Of a stretch of DNA of 64,000 nt, positions 1 through 13,213 are shown one piece after another (within the stretch, counting starts at the first letter, position 1; every line of letters begins with the position of its first letter). The stretch is from Atherix ibis (Eukaryota; Arthropoda; Insecta; Diptera; Athericidae). The translations under genes were made by a program, and so were the position numbers. The stretch lies in assembly GCA_958298945.1 (NCBI GenBank), contig OY282607.1, positions 73,524,868 to 73,588,867 on the forward strand, given 5' to 3'. Below the pieces are notes generated by a model. That model searched no databases. It was not told where the DNA came from and saw nothing but the letters and a program-made list of their open reading frames with translations.

Positions 1-1071
1 TATCTTGAGAACCCTATTGAATATACTAAATATTCCGGTGTATATGAATAAATTCTACTTAAGAAATATTCATATCAGAATTTATCATTACTCAAAACTG
101 ATGTTAAAATTTTCTATCCCAAAAAATATTCAATAAAAAGATACAATTTCAATCATTTTAAACAAAAAATATGTTTTTAAAATATATTCTTACACAGCAT
201 CATTATAAGTAAGTATACGTATTATATGTCGAATTTATAATCCTTAAATAAGATTTCTTTAAAAAAAAAAATGATATAATATTTATTAAAGAAAATCAAT
301 AAATTTTATCACAATAATATGAACTCGTGTACTGTTAAAGCTTTGAGATATACACGTATAATATGCATATTTTTAGAAGCAGATATTTGAAAATCCTATG
401 ATCGGACTTTATATCCTATTGAATTGATTTTTTTTTCTTGAGAGGTTTTCTACTCTAAGTAGATATTGTTTCTTCCATTACTATATTTTTTCTTCAAACG
501 CTATATGAAACGGTCGTTTATCTTTGAAGAAATAAATTGAAGTATGATGTCGTTTGATATTTTCTATATAATGACATCAATAATCAAATAAGATAAAAGA
601 AAAATTATTATAAACTGTTTTTTCAACAAGAAAAATAATATGCTTGTCAGAGCATTGAAATGGAATTTTTTATTTTTCGAAAGCAATAATTCTTTTAAAA
701 TATATTGATTTAAGCACAAGGGTTTTATTGATTTACACAATTATCGCATTTAGTACAATTGTTTTTTTTTATAGAACATTATTATATTTATTGTATTTAT
801 AAATTTTATAGAAAAAGCTCTTACAGCTAAATAGTTTAAAAATACACAGCAGAATTACTACTTGTCAAATAAATACAAAATAACAGAAGTTTACTGATAT
901 TCCAAAAAAATACTAAAAATGTCTGAATAAAAAAACAAATATATTATACTTTTATTTTGATTGTCTAAAGAATGTTATCTTCATAAACACAATAGTTTAT
1001 AAGTTAGTGTTTCCTAAATGTACAGTATAAGTTTCAATCTCATCCGGTAACTGCGCGAGCCTATAGGAAAA
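1..1071. other. AT-rich DNA, nothing recognised
   Basis: No coding frame, RNA gene or repeat I can support on either strand. Confidence 0.6.
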
Positions 1072-1560
1072 ATGGAACAGCAAAATTTTAACATTATTTT
1101 ATTTAGCTTGGTGAATTCATGAGTTTGACTTACAGAAAGTAGCAATAAAATATAATAAATATTTCTTATCGAGAGTACAAGATTTTCTATAGCATTAGAA
1201 ATTTTTGGAGGACTGAAAAGAGTGGTAGATGAAACTTGGTTGATCAGTGGTCCTTTTAACATCAAAAACTGACGAAAATGTCGAACGAGTAAGGTGAAGT
1301 CAGATCGTTGATTACCAATTTTTCTATAAAAAAGTGCTTGAACATCTCAGAAAAGGTTTTTTTTCGTGATTTGATATCTGTCACACGGCTATCTACATCA
1401 TCATACTGACGATAAGACGTCACCTTAGTAATGAGAAGCTAAATGAGATTATATTTAAAAACTTCTAGAACTGTTACAAACTGCTTTGAAGAGAATAACA
1501 TTAATGGAATTTTAAATTGCTTAAAACCATATTGACAAAATTACTCAATATGCACATACG
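1072..1560 (+). pseudogene. Ancient mariner transposase relic (SKTDENV family), N-terminal region
   Basis: Starts near ATG 1072 (MEQQNF, the MEQ start typical of one mariner branch). Across shifted frames it reads segments resembling the first helix-turn-helix region, the linker TSKTDENVERVR at about 1258-1295, and then FYKKVLEHLRK near 1325. In relatives in this window the last motif lies just before the second catalytic aspartate, so the section carrying the first aspartate seems deleted. Many stops and frameshifts; no terminal repeats found. It shares motifs with the relics at 8970, 15610 and 54225. Family identity rests on remembered motif patterns; boundaries are approximate. Confidence 0.5.
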
Positions 1561-3387
1561 ATTGGGAAAATAAAGTTTTTTAAAAGTCGAATTGTTGTCT
1601 GGCCTGCACTGTATTATATTACAGCCAATAGAGCTTAATTGATGTACGTGTAGTGTCCCCACAAAAGCTACTGCAATACGCAACTTTCGTAATATTTCGA
1701 AATAATTGTGAATACTTTACCACATTCGAAGAGGAAATCGTTGAGAATCTGTGACTTATATAAGCTGATATTCTTGAATTACTTATTTCGTATTGGAAAG
1801 TAAGATCCTACAGGAAAATACCAAAATATTCGTGTAAATGATTGCATAAGAAGAAGTACATAAGTCATGTTGTCAGTGGAATGAAGACGCCTGTGAAAAC
1901 GCTAAAATAATTATTGGAATTATAAAATGAATATGTAATTTTCAAAAATATAAGCATTGCAATTGATATGATTAAAAATGGTTAAAATAAATTTGTGTTG
2001 AAGTATTCAATCCTCCGATAGAATGTCATTGAATTAATGCTAATATTTCATCATATAAAAAAACTGAGAATGTGTTCAAAAAGTACATTTTCTTGTTAGC
2101 AATTTACTATGAAATAAGCAAAACTATATTGATGCGTTTTGATATTATTTTTGTGGTTGAAACCATGAACATGCGCTTGCAGACATGGTTTACATGAACT
2201 TGCAAACACATATTGCAGATATCAGATGGAAAATATAATTTAACAATTTGTATGCAGTAACTACGATCCTAAGTATACATAAGTTGACATTTTCGTAATT
2301 GAATGCGTGCAGAATATTTGTACCATCCCTATTCGCATTCAAATCCATAGCGTCCTTGTCGTCGTCTCCATCGTTTTCATCGTCGAGAAGTCGTCGTCAT
2401 AGTCCTGTACAATCTCGTCGAATTTGCGTTTAAGTTGGTAAAGTTTTGATTCCAGTATGCACAGTAAAGTACATTGATGCAAATATTCGAATCTTCTTTT
2501 AAATTTCCATTTTCCATGTAAAACATGTTAATGCAAACAAATTGTGTTTTTCAAACAATAACAAAATAGTACAAAAAAAGCACAAAAATTGATGCTACCT
2601 TTTATTATATTAACTACAAGCAGAAAAGTGATAGAAAATTTTCTACTTGAATGTGCCTGTTCATAAATAAATGTGAATTAACTTTTTTCATATACACTCT
2701 TAATAACTCCATTATCGATGCATTTTTTTAATGCATTTTAATAAACTTATAATCAAACAAATTAAATACAAGTTTAGTTAGGTATTTTTTAAGAAAAAAA
2801 AATTAAATTTATTTATGTGCATAGAGAGCAGAATATCAATGAATAAATCAATATATTATACGATCATAATATATTACTTAAATGTATTATTATGAATAAA
2901 TTTTAATTTAATTAAACTTTGATTTAATAGGACAAATAGTTATTCAAACAAGATATTTTTACAAAGTAATTCTTGTTACAGATTCAGGAATCGAATGAAA
3001 TTTGAAATTCGAGACACTTGATATTACGTTCTCCAACTGACGGTTACTCAACTTTATTATGTCATACCCAAATTTAGCAACTTTTTTTTTTAGTATAGAT
3101 AGTATATTTCAGCAGTGCTGTCAAGTTTAATTATTTAGTCTATTAAGCAACTACCTGTATCTAGAGCACACTTTCTGAGTTATTATAAAAGCCATTCTAC
3201 CAAAATATTGAACTCTTAATTTATTTCTTTTGTTTCCCAACAGAAGATTTAACTGTATTTTTTCACAACCAACTTCATACTTAAACTCCATAATCATATG
3301 TATTTTGATAGCTGACATGACAAGGCTTATTTGTGTAAAAATTTGATTCATTCTGCATAGTAGTTTTTGGTTAATACTCTTTTAAAT
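1561..3387. other. AT-rich DNA with one GC-richer islet
   Basis: Mostly featureless. The islet at 2310-2440 is rich in GTC/GAC triplets and gives acidic minus-strand frames (LKRKFDEIVQDYDDDF; DDENDGDDDKDAMDL in another frame). No start codon, splice sites or domain can be tied to it. Possible old exon. Confidence 0.4.
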
Positions 3388-4378
3388 ATGGAAAGTGAAA
3401 AACAACATTTTCGGCATATTTTACTTTTTTACTATATAAAAGATAAAAATACTGTTCCAGCAAGAAAAAAATTATCCGATGTATATGGAGAGTGCTAGTG
3501 CAAAAACTGGTTTGTAAGTTTTAATTTTGATCTCGAAGATGCACCACGTTCTGGAAGGTCAGTTGAAGCTGATGAAGACACAATTAAGTCATTAATTGAT
3601 GCAAACCGGGTAATAATAACTCGTAAGATCTCTAAAAGATCAAATTTATCAAATTCGACCGTTCATGATCATTTGAAACGGCTAGGTTTAATCTCACAAC
3701 TCGACATATAGGTTCCTCATCTTCTTACGGGAAAAAATTTGTGCCGTCGCATTGACGTTTGTGAATTGCTTCTCAAGCGCTAAGAAAATTATCCATTTTG
3801 AAGCATATCATCACTGGGGACGAGAAAAGGGTTATCTACAAAAATGTTAAGCATGAAAGATCCTGGAGTAGAAAAGATGAACCGGCTCAAAACACTTCGA
3901 AATCCAATATTCATCAAAAAAATGTTATGCTATCTGTTTGGTGGGATTTCAAAGAAATCGTTTATTTTGAGTTTCTACTGAGCAACACAACGATCAATTC
4001 TAAAGTGCACTGTCATCAGTTGGACAAATTGAATGATTCACTTAAAGAAAAAAGGCCAGAATTGGTCAATAGGAAAGGTATAGTGTTCCAACAGGATAAT
4101 GCGAAACCACATACAAGTTTGACCACTTGGCAAAAGCTTTTAGAGCTGGATGGGATATACTGTCATATCCACCATACTCTTCAGACCTAGCACCATCTGA
4201 TTATAATTTGGTCCGGTCTCTACAAAATTTTTTAGACGGTAAATCGTTTAATTCAAATGAGGAGGTCAAAAATCACTTGGATCAGTTTTTTGCCAGCAAA
4301 GAACAAAAATTTTATGAGCGTGGTACTGCCAGAAAGATGGCAAAGGATCTTGGATCAGACTGGACAACATTTAATTGA
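3388..4378 (+). pseudogene. Mariner transposase, mellifera-like, inactivated
   Basis: Cut-and-paste transposase of the DD34D class. It begins MESEKQHFRHILLF at 3388. In-frame stops lie at 3496, 3709 and 3781, with a frameshift near 3781-3790 that moves the catalytic half into another frame (3798-4190). A one-base loss near 4147 shifts frame again before YPPYSSDLAPSDYN. All three catalytic aspartates are still spelled out: ITGDEK, QQDNAKPHT and APSDY. The block VNRKGIVFQQDNAKPHTSL is characteristic of mellifera/mauritiana-type mariners. Not functional as read. Confidence 0.85.
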
Positions 4379-4437
4379 ATGAAATATTAATTCACTATAA
4401 GAAAATTGTCTTTCAAATTACTCTCCGAACAACCTAA
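3388..4437 (+). mobile_element. Mellifera-like mariner, 5' terminal repeat not found
   Basis: Transposase region plus a right terminal repeat ending AACAACCTAA at 4437, next to TA. Read inward this starts TTAGGTTGTTCGG, the style of mellifera-subfamily ends. I could not find the matching left repeat in the 300 bases before the ATG, so the left end is set at the ATG and the element may extend further or be truncated. Confidence 0.8.
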
Positions 4438-7400
4438 TAGTATATCTACATAAAAGCTCACAAAAATTAAAAATCCAATTCAGAAAAAATATAATTTAAT
4501 TTCTATGCTATTTGTTTTAAATTTTAAAATTATATTTAAATACCAAAAAGCCTAAAAGGTTTCAAATTTACTGCAGAAATATACGATAATACAACTGTTT
4601 GAAAGTTTTAAAATAATTAAAAGGAATCTTTTGTCGCTAACCATTTTAAAAGCATGCAAAATTCATAGAAGAAACTTACAATAAAATAATTTGAAATAAA
4701 TTAAATTTTATATTATTAAAGGGACTATTTTATTAATAAGCAATATGTTCACTATAAATACATAAATATGTATTGAATTTTTTTAATAATTATTATAAAA
4801 AGACACAATACGAATGTTACTAAGAAAGGTATCTTTAAGTTGAATTTCCTGTCGTCTACCTTTTTTTTTTGTTATGTTGGTGTAAGTGCGATATCTCAGC
4901 AACAATGCTAGTATGCAAGGTTACTAACACCAATAAGGACTGTGTTCATCGGTAATTGTTGTAATTAGCCGTGCTCCTCTAAAACTTTACGTTCGTTAAC
5001 TTCCTGTTCCTCGTCGGCTTTTCCTGTTGCTCGTTTCTGCCCACATATTAAAAAATAAATATAAAATACTTATTAAGAAAATTTAAAATTTTCTAGATCA
5101 AATTTTTACATAATTTTGTATTTATTTGAGATGTTGGAATGAGTTATGTTATTTTAGGAAACCCTTGACTATTTAAAAGATTCTTTTAGTTCAAATATAT
5201 TATCCCGTTTTTTAATAAAATATAATATTTTATGAATTGTTTTTTTTTTAAGAAATTAAATTTTAAACTTAAATATATTATATTTAAATTCAATATTAAA
5301 ATATGGCATGGTCATTTAAAATATAATAAGTAAAATAAACATATTTTATATCTAAATAAGATTTTCATATGAAATTTCTTTTATTGCATATCACGTAAAA
5401 ATAATTTTCCAAAATAAATTCATAGAAGGAAAGAGAATATTTATTCTTAATGATGGCACTATCATAAACTACCCACCATTGTCCTTTTCATAAAAGAGAT
5501 CCAACAGATTTCCAGAGTATACTTTAATAATACGTATAATATAAAGCAACAGTGTAACGACAGTTATACTTGTGTTCAATAATATTTTTCCTTCTCATAT
5601 GTTTGATATAAACATCCTTGGGTATAATCCAGAAAAGTTTTTGTACATTGGTAATGAAGTTAATATATGAAGATAACCTAAATGAAAATAATAAATAATA
5701 ATAGTTTATTGTGGGAAAATATATGAGCTCATGACCAGAATACATACAATCTGAACCCATACAATTGTATTTCTTCAAATACTCCTTCGATTTTTTCAAA
5801 GAATTATCTACTATACAAGTATATGTTTATACAGAAGAAATGAAAGGAGTATTTGTAGAAGCAATAACCTTTTTTCTTGCTCATCTTTCGAGTGTATGCA
5901 AGTAAAAGGACTTGTAGAATTACTTATTGTGATTAGAATTAATAAGTTTTTCCTGAACAATAACAAAATACAAACAATTTTTGTACTACTTAGTTTTGTT
6001 TATATGAAAAAGAGTAAAGATTAATAAGCAGCCAATTATTCCTATTAAGAAAAGTGGTTTTTGTAGAAGAAAAAGAATAAGCAAGTATTGATTATTATTA
6101 TAACAGATTTGAAATACTAGCTTCAATTCAATTTCTGACTCCATTGAAATTATCTTACAATAATCATTCTTTATTTGTATTTTATTGCCTTTGAGTTTTC
6201 TTTATAATTATGGCGACAAATCGAAAGATATCTTTCATACTTGAAAATTAATATTTGCTATTGAATTGAGTTTGTCAAAAGCAGTTATTTATCATCCTAA
6301 TGAATTCTCTTTAAAATCCTTGATGTCTGAAAATAATATAAAAGGTTTATATAGAAAAGCTTACAAATAATTTTCTAAAAAAGAGAAATGCTTGTAAATA
6401 TTTTTCAAGGGAATTTTCTTAATTCTATGAAATTATACTATTTAAGTGAAAAACTCTTTAAATTTGTATTAAAAAATTAGCAATATATATTTTTTTTAAA
6501 TAATCATTTTATAGATATACAGTTTTTAAAGAAATGTCCTTCTTAACTGATAAATATTCTAGATGGTGTTTTTCGGTTATTATATATTATAAGCTACTCT
6601 ATAAATCTGAATATAAAATCTAGATTATATACGAATAAAACCACATAAGTAGCTAACACTAAAGATATTGTCCAACAAAAATCATATATATTTGATAATA
6701 TCTAAAATCTCCAATCAAAGATATATCAAAATTATATTAAATGTCAAATATTTGACTATAATTCGAATTTGATTTGAGTTTTCCAAATTTTTTTCAAATT
6801 TTATTATACGAAAATAAGATAATTTTATTTATAATTTTAGTATCCTTGAAAATATTGAATTATTTATTATTAATATAGAATAATAAAAATAAAAATAATA
6901 AATATGTTAGTATAAATAAAAAGAAATTCTGTGTAATAGTTAAAAAATATTTTATCATTTTAAAAATAATTCATTTTTTTTTTTAAGGTAAATAAATCAA
7001 CTAATTTTATCTTTCATTCTATAAATTAAATTCAGCATAAATTTTTATTGATCTGTGATAAATAAACAATTTTATTTTATCAAATATAATAAAATTTTCT
7101 TTAAAGTGTTTTTCTCTTTATTTTGTTAAAACAAATTTTAAAAAAACAATTAAATAATGTTTTTAATAAAATAAATTTGTTTTACCATTTTTGTAAAAAT
7201 GAACAAAAAATTACCAACAAAAAATCGTATAAAAATCTTATGTTCATGACAGGTTAAGTAAAATCTTCTAAATTAAAGTTGAACTTTTATATTTGATATA
7301 AAAACAGTTACTCGTTAACAATTCTTCATGCTTATATACGGTTTTTTGTATAATATTATTTTTATGGGTATTTTATGATCAACTTTTAATGTCGAAAAGC

Positions 7401-8969
7401 TTCAGTACCACTTTAAATTAATTCCAGGAAAAAATTTATTCATTCTTTTATGAGTATTATCCATGATATGAAAAATTATGTCATTTTCTAAATAAGATTC
7501 AATTCAATGATAATATACTATTTTAGAATCAATGCTATTCATAAAATTTAAATAGAAATCTTTTAAAGCATATTTCTCATTTAAAAATAAACATAAAATA
7601 TTTCACAAACATTTTATTTTATTAACATTAAAACATTTTATATAATCTTACATTCAATTTTAGACGAAAATTCTAGATATGGTGAATTTATTCGAATAGA
7701 ATGAAAATCCTGTAATTTGCTGAAAGAATTATTTTCTTATTGTGTATATAATAAAATACTAAATTTAAAGTTAAGAGCTTCAATTAATTTTAAATTGAAA
7801 TTAATCAAAATCAAAGGAAGCTTAACTACTTCTGAAAAGGTGTAAATATTTGTTCTGTTCAGCCTTAAAAAAATCCATGCTGTGATTTTGACATTTTATG
7901 ATAATTTATCGTAAAATTATTTTCGGAATATTACAAAATGATTACCCTACCTATGGTATTATATCTGTTTTATTTTTAGCTGGTTTAATGATATGATAAG
8001 TTCATATAAAATATTAATTTTAGAAATATAATTGCGTTTAAATTTTTTTAAATTTTTATTATTATATAAATTTTATGAAAATCAAATAAAAAAATAGAAT
8101 AAATTATATGATAAGCTATTAAGCTATATGATTTGTGTAGCATATGATTAATTTTAATATTTTATTGAGAGCTTTTAGCTATCTATGTAAGTTTATCAGG
8201 TAAACTATTAAAATTGTATCATATTTACTTAATATGTGACAAGATGAAAAATTCAGAATATTTTTATTTTTGTATAAATATTTTTTAAGATTGAAATTGA
8301 CATAATTGTTATTTGAGAATAAAATTCAATCAAAAGCTTTGAAGATTTCCATAATTTCCACAAATTGATTGTAAATGTTCTTTATATTATAGGTGTGATA
8401 ACTTTGAGTATGTCAAACTTAAAGATGCTTGCACACGTTGATTTCGTATATAAAAATTTAAATTAAATAAACATAAATACTGGTAATTCCATATTTATAT
8501 AAAAATACATATTTTAACCATAGAATACCGGCATTATTGTAGAATAATATAATTACTATAAAAATAATATTTAATGATGTACTTAAAAGTTAATAACATT
8601 TTTTGTGGAAAAATACTTTAGATAAAATAATGAACGTATAATTATAATTACTTACTTTTTCATGCATTCGAAGAAATCATTACTGTAATTTTTTAAAGTA
8701 ATTTCGAGAACTTCTGATTCCGAACTAATGATATATATTTAGCTTCTCCGCTGACGCCACTGCTCGTCGAAAGAAGATACTATCTTGCGTTCCATATGGA
8801 TTAAGAGTGACCCCCGCCAAGGCGTATTGAGCTTAATTTTCTCTACAATAAGGAAGAAATAGTAACTATTCATGTTCTTATCTGTTATTATATTTGATCG
8901 CGGATAGAAAAACAACTTATTTATGTTAATAACACTAAAAATTGCGTACGAGATGTGACTGCTTTCTTA
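4438..8969. other. Long AT-rich stretch, nothing recognised
   Basis: Homopolymer-rich, with only short accidental frames. GC-richer islets at 4860-5030 and 8740-8830 were read on both strands without recognisable protein or RNA. Confidence 0.6.
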
Positions 8970-9745
8970 AAATTCAATTTTATTTTTATGCAAAAGCCTT
9001 CAAAGGTTTCAACTGGAACCGCCTTCAGCTCCTCGATTATACTCCTTTGGATGTTATCGAAAGTATTATGGAAAACAAAAAACAGTAATACGGAGTTTTG
9101 ACATAAACTTATCGAGACAGCCGTATAAGAAGGGCATTGTCATGATCATCCAATTATCTGCAATGTCCGATCTGGTACGGAAAACTCTTTTCCTGAGCCC
9201 TTCAAGAACTTCTTTATAATAAGCTTAGTTGACAGTTTGTCCTGAAGGCACAAATTCCTCATAACATATTGTAAAAAAAATCAAATCAATATGAACTTGA
9301 TATTTGATTTAATCGAAAATCTACATTCTCAACACTATATAGAGATATCTGGAACATTTTCAATACTATCGACAGGATTAAGGCAGTTTTTCTTCCGATT
9401 GTCATTCTTTTCAATCATAAATTCTTTCAGAATCATCTTGGCATACAACTTTACCATGCCCAAATCGTGATTCAAAATCGAATGAAGGATTAAACAATTC
9501 CAATTTAACTCACTACTTATAAGCTTTAATGTTAGTCAACGGTCTGACATCACAGGAAACATAACTCGTACTACATTTTGTTCAGTTTTCGATTCTGAAG
9601 ACTGAACCTAATTGAGGTTCTTCTTCCACCCATTCTCAATCCTCTAAAAATGTTTTATGTCACTGAAAAATGTGTGCTTTTGATGAGAAAGATTCTCCAT
9701 GTCATCAAGCTTAACACAAAATTTTATGACATATCGTTACTCCAA
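8970..9745 (-). pseudogene. Ancient mariner transposase relic (RSDIA family)
   Basis: Minus strand, read in several frames. It shows HKTFLED-EWVEEEPQ (near 9640), SKTEQNVVRV (near 9590), then SDR-LTLKLISSELN and LNHDLGMVKLYAKM. These are the usual mariner second-HTH block. Towards lower coordinates GQTVN-like sequence, LRKRVFRTRSDIADNWM-like sequence and a decayed HDNA follow near 9150-9250. The C-terminal part fades near 8970. The segment with the first catalytic aspartate appears lost. Same family as the relic at 15610-17450. No terminal repeats identified. Confidence 0.6.
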
Positions 9746-10358
9746 ATTTAGCTATTTCACTTTACGTAATGTACTACAAAAACACAACTTCACTTATATA
9801 CGGTCGCTTTCTTAGCGGAAGGATTTGAAACGGGAAGTCCGCAGTGCTGCCAGATCGCTTTCACTGATGTCAACCTCATTGTTTTTCTGTCACATCTCAT
9901 ACACCTAATTAAAATAGTGCATTCTTCTTATTTCTCGAGTGCGCACCCTTCCTGGAGGTTAATATATTACCTATAATGAAAAGCTTTATGAATGACGCAG
10001 CTGTATATTAGTTATTGTAATCCCAGGTAATCTTAAAAATTATGTATAATTACCGACTGTGTATAGTGTTACCACGGCTATGCTAAAATTACAAAGCAGT
10101 TCTCAATTGAGTACCGCACAGAAAAGATATTATTTTTACTTACTCGTATTTCCCTGTAGTGGTGTTTTTGATATCGGCCAATAATTGAACAAAATATGCA
10201 TCGAAAGCAACTGTATAGTTCAATAATGAGTAAGGTAGTTAGATTATCTACCAGAGACCACGGTGCAGAGAAACGACCATGAGGCCATTTGGTGACCTGT
10301 AATTGAAGGGGTTAGGTGGAATCGGTCTTTTGTTAGTTGGATGAACCAGTTATAGATA

Positions 10359-11622
10359 CCAGGGTCGTTCAATAAGTCCTTAGAAAATCCGAGATTTTTT
10401 TTGTAAGTAGCGTTATCGACAGGAAAGCTGTCAAAATTTCAGCTCGATCCATAGCGTAGGTCAATTTCTATCGTCGATTAAAGTTAACGACATTTATTTG
10501 TGCATAACAATGGAAAAAAGCGAGTTTAGGGCTGTCATCAAACATCTCCATTTAAAAGGCTTAAGCCCGAAAGAAATCAAAGCCGAGTTGGATGCAGTTC
10601 ATGGCACATCTGCACCTGTGTTTGCGACGGTTAACAATTGGGTGAATGAATTTAAACATGGCCGTTCATCCACAAAAGATGAACATCGTTCAGGACGCCC
10701 AGTTGAGGTGTCTACTCCTGAAATCATCGACAAAATCCACGATCTGATTTTGAACGATCGGCGAATTAAAGTGCGCGAATTAGTTGAGGCCACGGGCATA
10801 TCACAATGTACAGTCGCTCCAATTTTGCATGAAAAATTGTCTGTGAAAAAAATTTCGGGAAAATGGGTGCCGCGTTTGCTCTCAGAGGAGAATAAGCGCA
10901 ATCGTGTAGTGGACTCTGAGGCTATGTTGGCACTCTTTCATCGCAATCCTGCCGAATTCCTTCGTCGATATGTCACTGTGGACGAAACCTGGATACACTA
11001 CTACACTCCAGAAACGAAGAGACAGTCATCACAGTGGATTTTTAAGGGTGAACGGGCTCCGAAGAAGGCAAAAACTGTGCCATCGGCCGGCAAGGTGATG
11101 GCCACGGTCTTTTGGGATTCGCAGGGCATCATTTTTATCGACTACTTGGAAAAAGGAAAAACAATAACAGGAGCTATTACGCGCCGTTATTGCAATGGTT
11201 GAGCGAGGAAATCAAAGAGAAACGCCCCCATCTGAAGAAGAAAAAAATCCTCTTGCATCAGGACAATGCGCGTGTGCACACCTTCGCTGTTTCCATGGCC
11301 AAAATTGTGGAATTGAGAATGGAATTGTTGCAGCATCCCGCTTATCCACCAGAATTGGCCCCAAGTGACTATTTTCTTTTACCCAATCTGAAGAAATGGC
11401 TTGGCGGACGACGGTTCACTTCCAACGAGGACGTCATTGCTCAAACGGATGAGTATTTTGCAGAACTTCCGAAATCCTATTTTTTGGACGGGATAAAAAT
11501 TTTGGAAAAACGGTTGGAAAAGTGTATAGAGCTTAAAGGAGGTTATGTTCAAAAATAAAAATTATTTTTTTTTAAAAACAGTTTTTTCCATCTTTTTCTA
11601 AGGACTTATTGAACGACCCTCG
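10359..11622 (+). mobile_element. Irritans-like mariner, copy A, full length
   Basis: 1264 bp between imperfect inverted repeats: left CCAGGGTCGTTCAATAAGTC (10359) and right ending GACTTATTGAACGACCCTCG (11622, one base differing at the start). The left flank is TA (10357-10358); the right flank reads CA, a decayed TA. It shares almost all of its sequence with copy B (58047-59318) and with the 3' half at 46274-46874, so these are recent family members. It lies directly against the 3' end of a non-LTR retrotransposon on the minus strand (11626-11907). Confidence 0.93.
10510..11558 (+). pseudogene. Mariner transposase, irritans-like, one frameshift (copy A)
   Basis: DD34D transposase, about 350 residues. 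True start is ATG 10510 (MEKSEFRAVIKHLHLK). Both N-terminal helix-turn-helix blocks are present, then WVPRLL. The catalytic aspartates are intact: VDETWIHYY, HQDNARVHT and APSDYF. The frame breaks once, at about 11173, where copy B has one more base in the GKTITGA codons. The C-terminal half continues in the next frame to TAA at 11558. Close in pattern to the irritans lineage of Himar1. Compared with copies B and C this is the least damaged of the trio. Confidence 0.9.
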
Positions 11623-11625
11623 CAG

Positions 11626-11907
11626 TTAGATTTTGTAGAGCATGTTTATTTGTTTTAAGAAATTAAAAAGAGGGCTTGGAAAAGGTATTGAGGGATCTAA
11701 TATTGAGGGAATCTTATTAGAAGTGAAATGTTGGGTAAGATGACATTTTGTTAGAAGATGTTGAACGTCACAGTATGGGCAGAAGAGAAGATGGTGTATT
11801 CCGAAAAGGAAACTATATGTGAAAACATTATGTCCTATCCGAATTCTGAATAACAGAATAATGGCTGAAGTGCTTTCTTTGCATTTGTTGATTATAATTA
11901 GTCTCAT
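11626..11907 (-). pseudogene. Non-LTR retrotransposon ORF2, C-terminal end (RNase H / zinc-knuckle-like tail)
   Basis: Minus-strand frame containing RIRIGHNVFTYSFLFG and FCPYCDVQHLLTKCHL. This resembles the 'RIGHT-xLTHSxLL … C-x2-C … H-x-L-x-EC' end of RNase H-bearing LINE ORF2 proteins. It stops at 11626-11628, four bases from the end of mariner copy A. About 350 bases at 10000-10358 on the other side of the mariner could be its 3' UTR, but show no coding sequence. Probably a 5'-truncated LINE insertion later hit by the mariner. Clade not assigned. Confidence 0.65.
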
Positions 11908-13158
11908 TACTTACGCCAGTATATGTTACAAAAATATATACTGCAAAAATTAGAGTCTTTCATAAAATTTCAGATCCTTTTCATAGTAACTTATTGACCA
12001 GTATTATATCAAGATTGAATATACTTTAAATTGGCATAAAACTATCTGTATATTTTAATAAATTCAGAAATATTTCAATAAAAATAGAAACTCCTTCAAG
12101 CAACTAAAATTAACCCAATACTTAAATATTAGAAACTATTTCTTATCAAAATGTACGTATAATAATAATTATCTAAAATAAAATAAAATAATAATAAACA
12201 TAAATAAAAGTAATTACAGATTACTATAACCCAAAAAATATATAAATTTCTTTTATTTTGTCCACCTTCTAGTAATTTAAACTTTTCATAGAATAGAAAA
12301 AGTAAACTCTTTCACCGTAATTTTTTTTTGCAGCTTTTTGTTTATAAACGATGAAAGAATCTTTTGTTTCTATTTATTCGAAACAGTAATTAGTTGGATT
12401 AGGGTAGCAAAAAAGTTTTTTTAAGCTATCTACTATTCATTTTATCTATGTTTCTAGTGTTTTTGTCAGTTATAGCCTAAGGATATACAAAAACTAAATG
12501 ACTATAGTAGTAACAAAGACTTTAATCTCTTTTTGCCCAAAAACACTTACTTACAAGAGGATCTTTATCAAAAAACTTCTGTTCTTTGGATTATTGAATA
12601 CGTGACCGGAAAAAATTTCGTACACATTTGAACGGATTTGTTGTGTATATTTACATAATAACTCATATGGAAGATAATGTTTGTGAAATTTTTCAGGATT
12701 AGAAGAATAAAATGTTTCTTTCTTGTGAAAGTTTAAGTATATGAGAATATCAACTACTTTATCGTAAAAAAAATTTAGTATTCCAAATATTTACTTGTTG
12801 ACAAGAACTATAAATTCTAAGTCAAATGCTATTTATCAATTTCAATATAAAACTCTATTTTGAAAATTCTTTATTATTTCTAATTTCTGTTTTTATAAAT
12901 AACTTTTTAGCTCGTAAATAATATTAAAGTGTCACTGATATATACTTCCAATAATATTTATTGTATATAAATAATTATTTAAAATTATTTTCATCTTAGG
13001 ACTTTTCTTCGATAATCATGAGCATTTTTTTTTATGGGAAAAACTTCCAACCACGTGGAATATAATAATTTGTAAAAAAAAAAGTACAATAAATTCCACC
13101 AATAAAAGAGATATTGATTGATATCACAATTAATTATTTTTTGTCGAATGAAAATAAA

Positions 13159-13213
13159 GTTTACTCACTTGTGCTCTCTAATTATTCAAATTGGAGAGCA
13201 CAAGTGAGTAAAC
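13159..13213. repeat. Perfect 20-bp inverted repeat (hairpin)
   Basis: Arms GTTTACTCACTTGTGCTCTC (13159-13178) and its exact reverse complement (13194-13213), separated by 15 bases. Four further loop bases (AATT/AATT) can also pair. The arms are more GC-rich than their surroundings. No TA duplications or transposon ends seen. Confidence 0.9.
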
